Assembly (NCBI GenBank): GCA_965372405.1
Contig: CBDVCE010000001.1
Location: forward strand, 94,519 to 158,518
Length of the DNA: 64,000 bases
Source of the DNA: Sunxiuqinia sp965372405
Lineage (GTDB): Bacteria > Bacteroidota > Bacteroidia > Bacteroidales > Prolixibacteraceae
Direction of reading: 5' to 3'
A program made the translations under genes and the position numbers. Below, one piece after another: positions 36,965 through 45,218 of this stretch (its first letter is position 1; each line of letters begins with the position of its first letter). The notes under the pieces were generated by a model. It did not search any database. It was not told the origin of the DNA and saw nothing but the letters and a program-made list of their open reading frames with translations.

Positions 36965-38296
36965 TTACATGAGCTTCTCCTTAAATCGGATATCAAATTC
37001 TTCCAGTTCTTTTAAAACCGGATCATAGATTTCCTTTTTGGTTGGAATATGTGCACCTGTCAAATGAATTTGTCCAGTTAGCAATAGTTTGGTCGCAATT
37101 GCCAACGGCAATCCTACTGTTTTCGACATGGCCGTGTGTGTCATATCTTCACCAATTACAGCTAAGGAAGATGATAAATCAATCAGCTCTTTTGAATTGA
37201 TATCCTCATAGGAAATCTTGTGCCACATCACAATCATATCTTTATCCTCAGGCTCTAGCTGCCACTTCTTGCTTAAAATATGCTCCATGATTTGGGCAGG
37301 CGTTGCATTTTTAATTCCCACCTTTTCATCACTGAAGATACCCAGCCATCTTAGTTTTTCCGGTACCGCAGAGTCCTGATCGATGTGCATGGCACGATAA
37401 AGTTTCAGTTCAACCGTAGCATCTTCACTATAATGTAAAAATGAGTTGATGAATTCCTTATGGGTCATATCTTCTGAATTTTCCATGACAAAGGAATTAT
37501 CTGTTGCTCCCAATTGAACGAATATATTCCAGGCTTTCGAGAATCCCGGACGGCGCAATGTTCCACGATATATGGTTGGAATTCCCTGCAAATTGTATTT
37601 ATCAAGATACTTCAATGAATCGCGGTTGGCATAACCTTCAAAACGACCATAGCCTTCAACATCAATAAATTCTGTTCTACGGAAAAGACGATTATATGGA
37701 ATGTATTTATGTTTGCCATTCTGAATAAACTTGGCAGGTCCTTCCTGACCAGCCATCACAACATTCATCGGGTTCCATGAAAATTTATAGTTCCATGGAT
37801 TGTTATCAGACTCAGGAGCGACCAAGCCTCCGGTAAAAGATTCGAAGCCGGTAATGGTATGCCCTTTCCCTTTTAAGCGTTCCAACATTTGCATGGCCGA
37901 CATGTGATCAATTCCAGGATCAAGTCCCATTTCATTCAGGAATAGAAGGCCTCTCATTTTTGCATCATTACTCATCTTCCGAATCTCTTCCGACTCATAT
38001 GAAGCTGTCAAAAGAGACTTTGAAAAACGCAGACATGACTTGGCTATAATGGGATGGAACTTGGCCGGAAGCATTGAAATAACTACATCGGCCTTTTCAA
38101 CTTCAACATCACGTTGGTCATCATTAAAAACATCAAAACTTATCGTCGTTGTTTGTGACTGTGTTTTCTCACGTACCAATTCCAAATCCTGGTCAGCAAC
38201 AGTTACTTCCCATTCATGTTGGGCTGCATTATTTTCCAAATAACGAATCAACGATGTTGAAGATCTTCCTGCGCCTATAATCAATATTTTCTTCAT
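36965..38296 (-). CDS. Saccharopine dehydrogenase, glutamate-forming (LYS9/AASS C-terminal type)
   Basis: Oxidises saccharopine to 2-aminoadipate 6-semialdehyde and glutamate. The 443-residue protein has the Rossmann loop IIGAGRSSTS (residues 5-14) and the family stretches NEMGLDPGIDHMSAM, NNPWNYKFSWNP, GYANRDSLKY and RGTLRRPGFSKAW, all close to my memory of the C-terminal half of the animal/plant bifunctional enzyme AASS. Its start codon overlaps the stop of the reductase gene by 4 bp (ATGA). Together they encode as two proteins what eukaryotes encode as one. Other members of the superfamily act on carboxynorspermidine, but the pairing with the reductase argues for saccharopine. Confidence 0.88.
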   Translation of the reverse strand: MKKILIIGAGRSSTSLIRYLENNAAQHEWEVTVADQDLELVREKTQSQTTTISFDVFNDDQRDVEVEKADVVISMLPAKFHPIIAKSCLRFSKSLLTASYESEEIRKMSNDAKMRGLLFLNEMGLDPGIDHMSAMQMLERLKGKGHTITGFESFTGGLVAPESDNNPWNYKFSWNPMNVVMAGQEGPAKFIQNGKHKYIPYNRLFRRTEFIDVEGYGRFEGYANRDSLKYLDKYNLQGIPTIYRGTLRRPGFSKAWNIFVQLGATDNSFVMENSEDMTHKEFINSFLHYSEDATVELKLYRAMHIDQDSAVPEKLRWLGIFSDEKVGIKNATPAQIMEHILSKKWQLEPEDKDMIVMWHKISYEDINSKELIDLSSSLAVIGEDMTHTAMSKTVGLPLAIATKLLLTGQIHLTGAHIPTKKEIYDPVLKELEEFDIRFKEKLM

Positions 38297-39504
38297 ACTT
38301 TACCTTCTAAATAGTTAGTCAAATAATTAAAGTTCTCAGTCAATTTCCCATTTTGAGTAATGCTTGCCCTTCCAATAACATCATCAACATCTTCACCCAA
38401 AAGATAAGGAATGACCTTCTCAGAAAGGTTTTTTCCAAAATCAAGCGACGCATCCTTTGGTAATTCGCAAGGCAGGTTATCAACGGCCATTACCGAAACA
38501 TTTTTCAATGATGAAAAAGCAGCCTCTAATTCGCCGGTCGCCGGATTATAATCGTAAACCGGATCATCAATACTGCTCGCTTTTTTGGTTGAAGGGATTG
38601 AGCCTTCAATATCACAAGTAATATCAGCAATTACTCCAATCTTAAATTCCGGACTATTCATTTCATCTGCAGCAAACAGAACCGGAGCTTTTGGATCCCA
38701 AAAGGAAGCGGCAACTAACAAATCGGTATGCGGTAAAAACCGGATGAAGTTTCCTTTGTATTCTTGTGGATGTTTGAAAAAATGATGCAAATCAAAAGGT
38801 TTGCCTTCTATATTCAAATTATAATCCTCTGGATCTAGCTGTGCATAAACAGGCTCCGAAAGATCATCATGGCGAAGATAATCCTCAACTGAAACTTTTG
38901 ATACACCAACAGCATTCAGCAACTCCATAGCACCATGAGCTGCTCGTCCACCTCCCGTAATTGCAATCTTCATCGCAGGCAATGAAACAGATTTTAGCTG
39001 CTCAAACATTTCCTTCATATCCTCACACAAATGTGCTGGTTTCAGATTGTACAGTTGATGGCGTTTGCCATAGGTAAGCAAGCCATTATACGCTCCAACC
39101 AGTCCGGCAAACCGCCCAAAGCCAATAATCCGGAATCCATCTTCATCAGTCAGCACTTCATAATCGACCAAACGAATATTTCGTTTTACAATCTCCTGCA
39201 ATAGCTTTTGATTGTAGGGTTGCTTCTTAATTGTATGAGAAAAGAAAAAATAAGTTTTATCAGAAATCAAATCCTGTTTTGGCACTTCCTTCACTCCCAT
39301 CAATACATCACAATTAGTCAAATCTTCCACTATCGGAATTCCCAACTCCCTGTATTCTTCATCTTTGAAACATCGAATTGGACTTGCCTGAACAACGATT
39401 TCCAAACTTGAAAACTGTTCTAGTAATTTCTTGCATTGCTGTGGAGAAAACGGCACACGCTTATCAGGCGGTTGTTTCCCTTCTCTTAAGATTCCTATTC
39501 TCAT
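38293..39504 (-). CDS. Lysine-ketoglutarate reductase (saccharopine dehydrogenase, lysine-forming type)
   Basis: Joins lysine and 2-oxoglutarate into saccharopine with NAD(P)H. The 403-residue protein shows the alanine-dehydrogenase/transhydrogenase fold. It has motifs shared with the reductase half of AASS: MGVKEVP, KTYFFFSHTIKKQ, IRLVDYEVLTDEDGFR and IGFGRFAGLVGAYNGL. The Rossmann loop is ITGGGRAAHGA (about 181-191). The C-terminal DDVIGRASI segment is intact. First gene of a two-gene unit, overlapping the next by 4 bp; 221 bp separate it from the ALDH gene upstream. Confidence 0.88.
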   Translation of the reverse strand: MRIGILREGKQPPDKRVPFSPQQCKKLLEQFSSLEIVVQASPIRCFKDEEYRELGIPIVEDLTNCDVLMGVKEVPKQDLISDKTYFFFSHTIKKQPYNQKLLQEIVKRNIRLVDYEVLTDEDGFRIIGFGRFAGLVGAYNGLLTYGKRHQLYNLKPAHLCEDMKEMFEQLKSVSLPAMKIAITGGGRAAHGAMELLNAVGVSKVSVEDYLRHDDLSEPVYAQLDPEDYNLNIEGKPFDLHHFFKHPQEYKGNFIRFLPHTDLLVAASFWDPKAPVLFAADEMNSPEFKIGVIADITCDIEGSIPSTKKASSIDDPVYDYNPATGELEAAFSSLKNVSVMAVDNLPCELPKDASLDFGKNLSEKVIPYLLGEDVDDVIGRASITQNGKLTENFNYLTNYLEGKV

Positions 39505-39725
39505 GTGTAATTAAATTTTTTGAAGTTTTTAGAATTAAATCATTCTTTTCTTCCCTTTTTAGCCTTCTCCATTTATATAAATTTGAATACGATTGAATGC
39601 AGTAGAAAACTATAGAAGACAATTGTCTCCAACCGTATTCTATTGTTTTCAATTACACAACAAAAATATCTTTAACAATGAATTATCAAAGCTTCCTAAG
39701 CACAAAAACAATCCATCAACAGAAA

Positions 39726-41267
39726 TTATATATCAAACTTAATTCCTTGCGCCAGTGGCAACTCAGTGCCATAATTTATTGTATTGGTTTGTCTGCGCAT
39801 GTATGCTTTCCATGAATCCGACCCAGACTCACGCCCACCTCCTGTTTCTTTCTCACCACCAAAAGCACCGCCAATTTCGGCTCCCGATGTTCCAATATTT
39901 ACATTGGCAATTCCACAATCAGAACCTCCATGTGAAATGAAACGTTCAGACTCCAACATGTTTGTTGTAAAAATTGAAGACGACAAACCTTGTGGCACAT
40001 TGTTATGAATTTCAACAGCCTCATCAAGATCAGTATATTTTATTAAATAAAGAAGCGGTGCAAAGGTTTCATCTTGCACAATCTCATAATGATTTTCAAC
40101 TTCGGCAATACATGGAACGACATAACAACCCGATTCGTAAGCTTCACCTTCAAGCACTGTGCCGCCATAAAGAACCTTACCCCCTTCAGCTTTCACTTTT
40201 TCGATAGACTCCAAATATGTATCCCTAGCCCAAGTGTCAATTAGCGGCCCAACCAATGTATTTTCATCCAATGGATGACCAATGTTGATATTCTTATAAG
40301 CTGCAATTAGCTTTTCTTTAAACTGATCTGCAATCGACTCATGCAAAATAATTCGTCTAGTCGAAGTGCAACGCTGACCGCAAGTACCGACAGCTCCAAA
40401 AATCACTGCCCGAAGTGCCATTTCCATATCTGCGTTTTCAGTCACAATAATTGCATTGTTCCCCCCTAACTCAAGAATGGATCGCCCCAAACGCTCACCC
40501 ACCAAACGGCCAACCTTTTTTCCAATCTTCGTTGATCCGGTAAATGAAACCAATGGAATATTTTTATCGCTGAACAAATCGTCTCCCAAATATTTTGACC
40601 CGGCAGCTACCAAATTTAGTACTCCTTCAGGAACATTGTTCCTCTTTAATACATTTTGTACCACTTTATGTACAGCCACCGCGCAAAGGAATACTTTAGA
40701 TGATGGTTTCCAAACCACCACATCACCACAAATCATAGCGATCATTGCATTCCACGCCCAAACGGCAACTGGAAAATTAAAGGCAGACACAACCCCAACA
40801 ATTCCAAGAGGATGATACTGGTCGTACATGCGGTGTTCAGGACGTTCGGAGTGCATCGTAAAGCCATACAACTGACGGGATTGACCTACTGCAAAATCAC
40901 AGATATCAATCATCTCCTGAACTTCTCCCAAACCTTCCTGATAGATTTTTCCCATCTCATAAGAAACTAATTTACCCAATGGTTCTTTGTATTTGCGAAG
41001 TTCCAGACCAATCTGACGAACAATCTCACCACGCAAAGGTGCTGGATTTTTACGCCAGACTTTAAAAGCATCCTGGGCTTTGCTAATCACTTTTGTATAA
41101 TCTTCTTTAGTCGCCTGTTTAATTCCTGCAATTACTTTCCCATCAGCTGGGGAATACGTTTTTAGAATATCACCGGCTGTTTCAGTCCATACCGTTCCAG
41201 TACAACAGCCTTCATTCACCTCTTTAATACCAAGTTCTTTTAAAACTTCCTGAATGTCAAATTTCAT
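39726..41267 (-). CDS. 2-aminoadipate 6-semialdehyde dehydrogenase (ALDH7A1/antiquitin type)
   Basis: Oxidises 2-aminoadipate semialdehyde to 2-aminoadipate with NAD+. The 513-residue aldehyde dehydrogenase has Glu266 in LELGGNN and catalytic Cys300 in CGQRCTSTRR. Long stretches typical of ALDH7A1 are present, including SAFNFPVAVW, SGAEIGGAFGGEKETGGGRE and the C-terminal LPLAQGIKFDI, which is almost the human ending. The carboxylate-recognising C-terminus supports the aminoadipate semialdehyde substrate. It is the last gene of the pcaI-pcaJ-aminotransferase-pcaF operon (31 bp after pcaF) and lies upstream of the saccharopine genes, so it links both halves of the proposed pathway. Confidence 0.92.
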   Translation of the reverse strand: MKFDIQEVLKELGIKEVNEGCCTGTVWTETAGDILKTYSPADGKVIAGIKQATKEDYTKVISKAQDAFKVWRKNPAPLRGEIVRQIGLELRKYKEPLGKLVSYEMGKIYQEGLGEVQEMIDICDFAVGQSRQLYGFTMHSERPEHRMYDQYHPLGIVGVVSAFNFPVAVWAWNAMIAMICGDVVVWKPSSKVFLCAVAVHKVVQNVLKRNNVPEGVLNLVAAGSKYLGDDLFSDKNIPLVSFTGSTKIGKKVGRLVGERLGRSILELGGNNAIIVTENADMEMALRAVIFGAVGTCGQRCTSTRRIILHESIADQFKEKLIAAYKNINIGHPLDENTLVGPLIDTWARDTYLESIEKVKAEGGKVLYGGTVLEGEAYESGCYVVPCIAEVENHYEIVQDETFAPLLYLIKYTDLDEAVEIHNNVPQGLSSSIFTTNMLESERFISHGGSDCGIANVNIGTSGAEIGGAFGGEKETGGGRESGSDSWKAYMRRQTNTINYGTELPLAQGIKFDI

Positions 41268-41298
41268 CTTTAGTCTATTTTGTAATTATTTCTTTTCA

Positions 41299-42501
41299 TT
41301 AAATTCTCTCAAGTACCATTGAAAGTCCCTGACCTACGCCAACACACATGGTACACAAAGCATATTTTGAATTGTTTTTCTGCAGCTGGTAATATGCAGT
41401 TGTTACTAAACGCGCTCCAGACATACCAAGTGGATGCCCCAATGCAATAGCACCTCCCAAAGGATTTATTCGTTTATCATCATCTGCCAATCCGAATCCA
41501 CGAATGCATGCCAGGGATTGAGCCGCAAAAGCCTCATTCAGTTCAATGATATCCATTTGATCCAAAGTCATGCCCAATCGTTTTAAAAGCTTATTTGTTG
41601 CAGGTACCGGACCTATCCCCATAATTCGTGGAGGAACTCCGGCCGCCTGCATTCCCAGAATTTTAGCTTTAGGAATCAGGTTGTACTTTTTTACGGCTGC
41701 TGCTGAAGCAACAATTACTGCTGCTGCTCCATCATTAATGCCGGATGCATTTCCTGCTGTAACAGTACTACCTTCACCAAAAACCGGTTTCAGAGAAGCC
41801 AGCTTTTCCAAAGTGCTTAATCTTGGATGCTCATCTTTATCAACAACAACCGGATCACCTTTTCTTTGTGGAATAGATACGGGAATAATTTCTCTGGATA
41901 GAAGACCATTATTTTGTGCTTCAGCAGTCTTCAACTGACTATTATGCGCAAACCGATCCTGATCTTCCCTACTAATATCTTGCTCTTTGGCCAGGTTTTC
42001 GGCAGTACATATCAGCGGATCTGTTCCATATCGTTTTTTGAATTCGGCATTCACAAACCGCCATCCAATTGTGGAATCATAAGCTTCTGCATTTCGAGAA
42101 AAGGCTTGTGTCGCTTTCGCCATTACTAAAGGCGCACGAGACATACTTTCAACTCCACCTGCAATGATCAGATCTGCCTCACCTGTTTTGATTGCACGTG
42201 CTGCCAATCCAATGGCTTCCATTCCTGAAGAACATAGACGATTAACCGTAACTCCTGGAACTGTTTCAGGTAATCCAGCCAGTAGTACAGCCATGCGAGC
42301 AACATTCCGATTGTCTTCTCCAGCCTGATTGGCACAACCCAGAATTACATCATCCACTGCTTCTAAATCCAAATGTGGATTACGATCAGCCAAACTTCTT
42401 AATGGAATAGCTGCCAAGTCATCTGCTCTGACTGAAGATAAGCCCCCTCCATATTTTCCAACCGCTGTGCGGATCGCATCGCAAATAAAAACGTCTTTCA
42501 T
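41299..42501 (-). CDS. pcaF: 3-oxoadipyl-CoA thiolase
   Basis: Cleaves 3-oxoadipyl-CoA with CoA to acetyl-CoA and succinyl-CoA. The 400-residue thiolase starts at ATG 42501 (MKDVFICDAIRTAVGKYGGG; the longer frame uses TTG). Catalytic residues are Cys90 in NRLCSSGME, His356 in GHPLGMSG and Cys386 in CVGVGQG. PcaF-type stretches stand out: RADDLAAIPL, GCANQAGEDNRNVARMA and GVESMSRAP. These are much closer to PcaF than to short-chain acetoacetyl-CoA thiolases. It starts one base after the aminotransferase stop. No aromatic ring-cleavage gene is in the window, so 3-oxoadipate must come from elsewhere, here proposed from lysine. Confidence 0.88.
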   Translation of the reverse strand: MKDVFICDAIRTAVGKYGGGLSSVRADDLAAIPLRSLADRNPHLDLEAVDDVILGCANQAGEDNRNVARMAVLLAGLPETVPGVTVNRLCSSGMEAIGLAARAIKTGEADLIIAGGVESMSRAPLVMAKATQAFSRNAEAYDSTIGWRFVNAEFKKRYGTDPLICTAENLAKEQDISREDQDRFAHNSQLKTAEAQNNGLLSREIIPVSIPQRKGDPVVVDKDEHPRLSTLEKLASLKPVFGEGSTVTAGNASGINDGAAAVIVASAAAVKKYNLIPKAKILGMQAAGVPPRIMGIGPVPATNKLLKRLGMTLDQMDIIELNEAFAAQSLACIRGFGLADDDKRINPLGGAIALGHPLGMSGARLVTTAYYQLQKNNSKYALCTMCVGVGQGLSMVLERI

Positions 42502-42502
42502 A

Positions 42503-43835
42503 TTATAGCTTGTTAAGTTTATCAATCTTCGGTTTTAAAGCAATAAATGCACGCTGAAGTCCTTCTGTAAGTTTATCAATTTCTTTTTGAGTTATCACCG
42601 TTGAAAGCATACATGAGAAGGTATTAATCATTAATGTGTTTTCCTTATAATACATGTAATCCAGCAATTCATTGATTAATGACTTTCCATCATCATTGAG
42701 ATATGCCTCCCTATATGTCGTTGGCGGGTCAGGACACAAATGCATTCGAAACATTGAACCTGCAAGTAATAGAAACCGGAACATCGGCAATTTTAATAGC
42801 TTCACGTATCTGTTTAACTGCCTTATCTGTAAAGGCATTTAATTGGAGCACTGTTTCCTCATCAAAATGTTGCATAGCAACGTAACCAGCAGTCATAGTA
42901 ATTGGATTTGCCGAAAAGGTTCCCGAATGTGGAAGCAGAAGGTTTTTCTCATGCGGATCGAAAACTTTCATTACTTCAGCACTACCAGCAACTGCTCCTA
43001 CCGGAAAACCACCACCAATTATTTTTCCTAATGAAGTTAGATCAGGTTTTACGCGATAGTTCTTCTGAGCCCCTCCATAGTTTACTCTGAAAGTAACTAC
43101 CTCATCAAAAACGAGCAACGCTCCGTTTTTATGTGTCCAGTTGTATATTGCCTCTATAAACTCTTGATTCCCTGGCATCAATCCTACGCGATGCGGGACA
43201 GGGTCAACGATCACACATGCAATCTGCTCTGCTTGCTTATCAAGAATCGCAAGTGTTCGCTCAATATCATTATATGGATAAATGATCACATCTTTCGAAA
43301 CACCAGATGGAGTGCCATGAGCCAATGGAACACTATTCGGATTATCTATATCGCCCCAATTGGATGGATTGGCAGTTTGACTTACCTCCGCAAAATCATA
43401 CGTTCCGTGATAAGTACCCTCTGCTTTGGCAATTTTTGCTCTTCCGGTATAAGCTCTGGAGGCCTTAATCATGGCCATTACTGCCTCAGTTCCTGAATTC
43501 ACAAATCGAATTCGCTCAAAACTTTCTGCCCGATCAGTCAAATGAGATGCAAAGGCCACTTCAATTTCAGAAGCTAGTGTATAGGCTGTACCTTTCTTTA
43601 ATTGTTCAATTACCGCATCTACTATAGGAGGAAATGAATGACCATGAATGAGTGCAGCCATATTGTTGGCAAAATCAGTTCGAACTGCACCTTCAATATC
43701 AGTTATGAAACAGCCCGTTGCATCATTGGCGTAATTGGGATAAGGCTTTCGAAAAACGGTGTTCCGACTTACACCACCGACAATGACCTGACGTGCCTTT
43801 TTGTATATTTTTTCACTGTTCTTTTTATTCGGCAT
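42503..43835 (-). pseudogene. Class III aminotransferase (GSAM / beta-amino-acid type), frameshifted
   Basis: PLP enzyme of aminotransferase class III. Start ATG 43835 (MPNKKNSEKIYKKARQVIVGG). The first frame runs through the conserved DEVVTFR and the PLP lysine in TSLGKIIGGGFPVGA, then breaks near 42763-42767. The remaining third (from GSMFRMHL to PKIDKLNKL) continues in another frame to the stop at 42503. Restoring two bases at ATTACT|TGCAGG would give an unbroken 444-residue protein of normal length. This is either a real two-base deletion, a sequencing error, or rarely a recoding site. The related beta-phenylalanine transaminases belong to this class, which fits a role in converting 3-aminoadipate to 3-oxoadipate. 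It sits between pcaJ (18 bp) and pcaF (1 bp). Confidence 0.85.
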
Positions 43836-43853
43836 AAACAAAGTATTATTGAT

Positions 43854-44510
43854 TTACGGCCAATTCAATTTTGCATCGGTATTTAGTTGCAAATACTCAA
43901 AACTAACACCAGGAGCCAATTCTCTAACCCAAAGTTGTTTATCCCTAACATCAAGAATTGCCAGATTTGTATAAACCCGACTGACCACATTTTTGCCCGT
44001 AAGCGGATACGTACAACTTTTTACAATTTTCGATGATCCAGTCTTAGTTGTATGTTTTGTAATGACATAGATGGTTTTCACACCTGCTACCAGGTCCATA
44101 GCACCACCTACTGCAGGAATGTCGTTCGGATTTCCAGTAGACCAGTTAGCCAGATCACCTTCTTCAGATACCTGATATGCTCCCAAAACACAAATATCGA
44201 TATGACCTCCACGGATCATTGCAAAGCTATCAGCATGATGAAAATAAGCAGCACCTGGAATGGCAGTCACATATTTCTTTCCTGCATTAACCAATTCAGA
44301 ATCTTCCTTCCCGCTTTCAGCCACTTTCCCCATTCCCAACAAACCATTTTCAGTATGATATATCACCTCACGACCTTCAGGAATAAATCCAGCTACCATT
44401 TCCGGAATACCAATCCCCAGATTTACGTAAGCACCATCATGAATATCCTTGGCAACTTTCTGAGCCATTTCGGGCACAGTCCAACCAACTATTTTAGTAT
44501 TTGATTCCAT
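43854..44510 (-). CDS. pcaJ: 3-oxoadipate CoA-transferase subunit B
   Basis: Beta subunit of succinyl-CoA:3-oxoacid CoA-transferase. The 218-residue protein has the catalytic Glu54 in HTENGLLGMG. Stretches close to PcaJ include GAYVNLGIGIPEMVA, FHHADSFAMIRGGHIDICVL, GDLANWSTG and IPAVGGAMDLVAG. It overlaps pcaI by 17 bp. The wider family includes acetoacetate and butyrate transferases (AtoA/CtfB), but the neighbouring PcaF-type thiolase favours 3-oxoadipate. Confidence 0.88.
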   Translation of the reverse strand: MESNTKIVGWTVPEMAQKVAKDIHDGAYVNLGIGIPEMVAGFIPEGREVIYHTENGLLGMGKVAESGKEDSELVNAGKKYVTAIPGAAYFHHADSFAMIRGGHIDICVLGAYQVSEEGDLANWSTGNPNDIPAVGGAMDLVAGVKTIYVITKHTTKTGSSKIVKSCTYPLTGKNVVSRVYTNLAILDVRDKQLWVRELAPGVSFEYLQLNTDAKLNWP

Positions 44511-45216
44511 GGTATTTTATGTTTTCTGCAACTAATTTTGATTCATCTTCCGGATTCGCAACCTCTACAACACAATTTACAAAAATGCCGGGTGTTATAA
44601 CATGCTCTGGGTTGATTTCTCCAAGCTCCACTATTTCTTTTGTCTGAACGATTGTTGTTTTAGCAGCCATACACATTACCGGTCCAAAATTTCGTGCAGT
44701 TTTGTTGTAAATCAGGTTTCCATATTTATCGGCAGCTGAACATTTCACAAGCGCAAAGTCAGCATGTATAGCTTCTTCCATAACATACTTTTTTCCTCTA
44801 AAAACCCGTTCTTCTTTACCTTCTTCCAAAGGCGTATTTACAGAAGTTGGGGTATAAAATGCAGGAATTCCTGCTCCAGCTGCACGAATTCTTTCAGCTA
44901 ATGTGCCCTGAGGTACCAATTCCAATTCGATTTCTCCTGCTCTGTATAATTCCGGGAAAACAACGGAAATTGCTGTACGTGGAAAAGAACAGATAATCTT
45001 CTTTACCTGTCTGTTTTCGATAAGAGCTGCCAGCCCCACATGACCACTACCTGCATTGTTGCTAACGATGGTCAGGTCTTTTGCACCATTATCAACCAAG
45101 GCATGGATTAATTCCACCGGGCTACCAGCTTCTCCAAAACCACTGATCATCACAGTTGCTCCATCAAAAATCCCTTTAACGGATTCAGCTGCTGATTTTA
45201 CAATTTTATTGATCAT
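44494..45216 (-). CDS. pcaI: 3-oxoadipate CoA-transferase subunit A
   Basis: Alpha subunit, partner of the next gene. The 240-residue protein has the CoA-binding glycine loop ISGFGEAGSPVELI (about residues 24-37) and stretches near-identical to my memory of Pseudomonas PcaI: LTIVSNNAGSGHVGLAAL, ELYRAGEIELELVPQG, LAERIRAAGAGI and ARNFGPVMCMAAKT. It starts 2 bp after the KamA-family gene and overlaps pcaJ by 17 bp, so it is in the same operon. Confidence 0.88.
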   Translation of the reverse strand: MINKIVKSAAESVKGIFDGATVMISGFGEAGSPVELIHALVDNGAKDLTIVSNNAGSGHVGLAALIENRQVKKIICSFPRTAISVVFPELYRAGEIELELVPQGTLAERIRAAGAGIPAFYTPTSVNTPLEEGKEERVFRGKKYVMEEAIHADFALVKCSAADKYGNLIYNKTARNFGPVMCMAAKTTIVQTKEIVELGEINPEHVITPGIFVNCVVEVANPEDESKLVAENIKYHGIKY

Positions 45217-45218
45217 TG

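Noticed and set aside
42503..42838. Separate 111-residue protein
   Set aside because: From GSMFRMHL on it is the C-terminal third of the class III aminotransferase in a shifted frame; the preceding residues are out-of-frame readings of the same gene.
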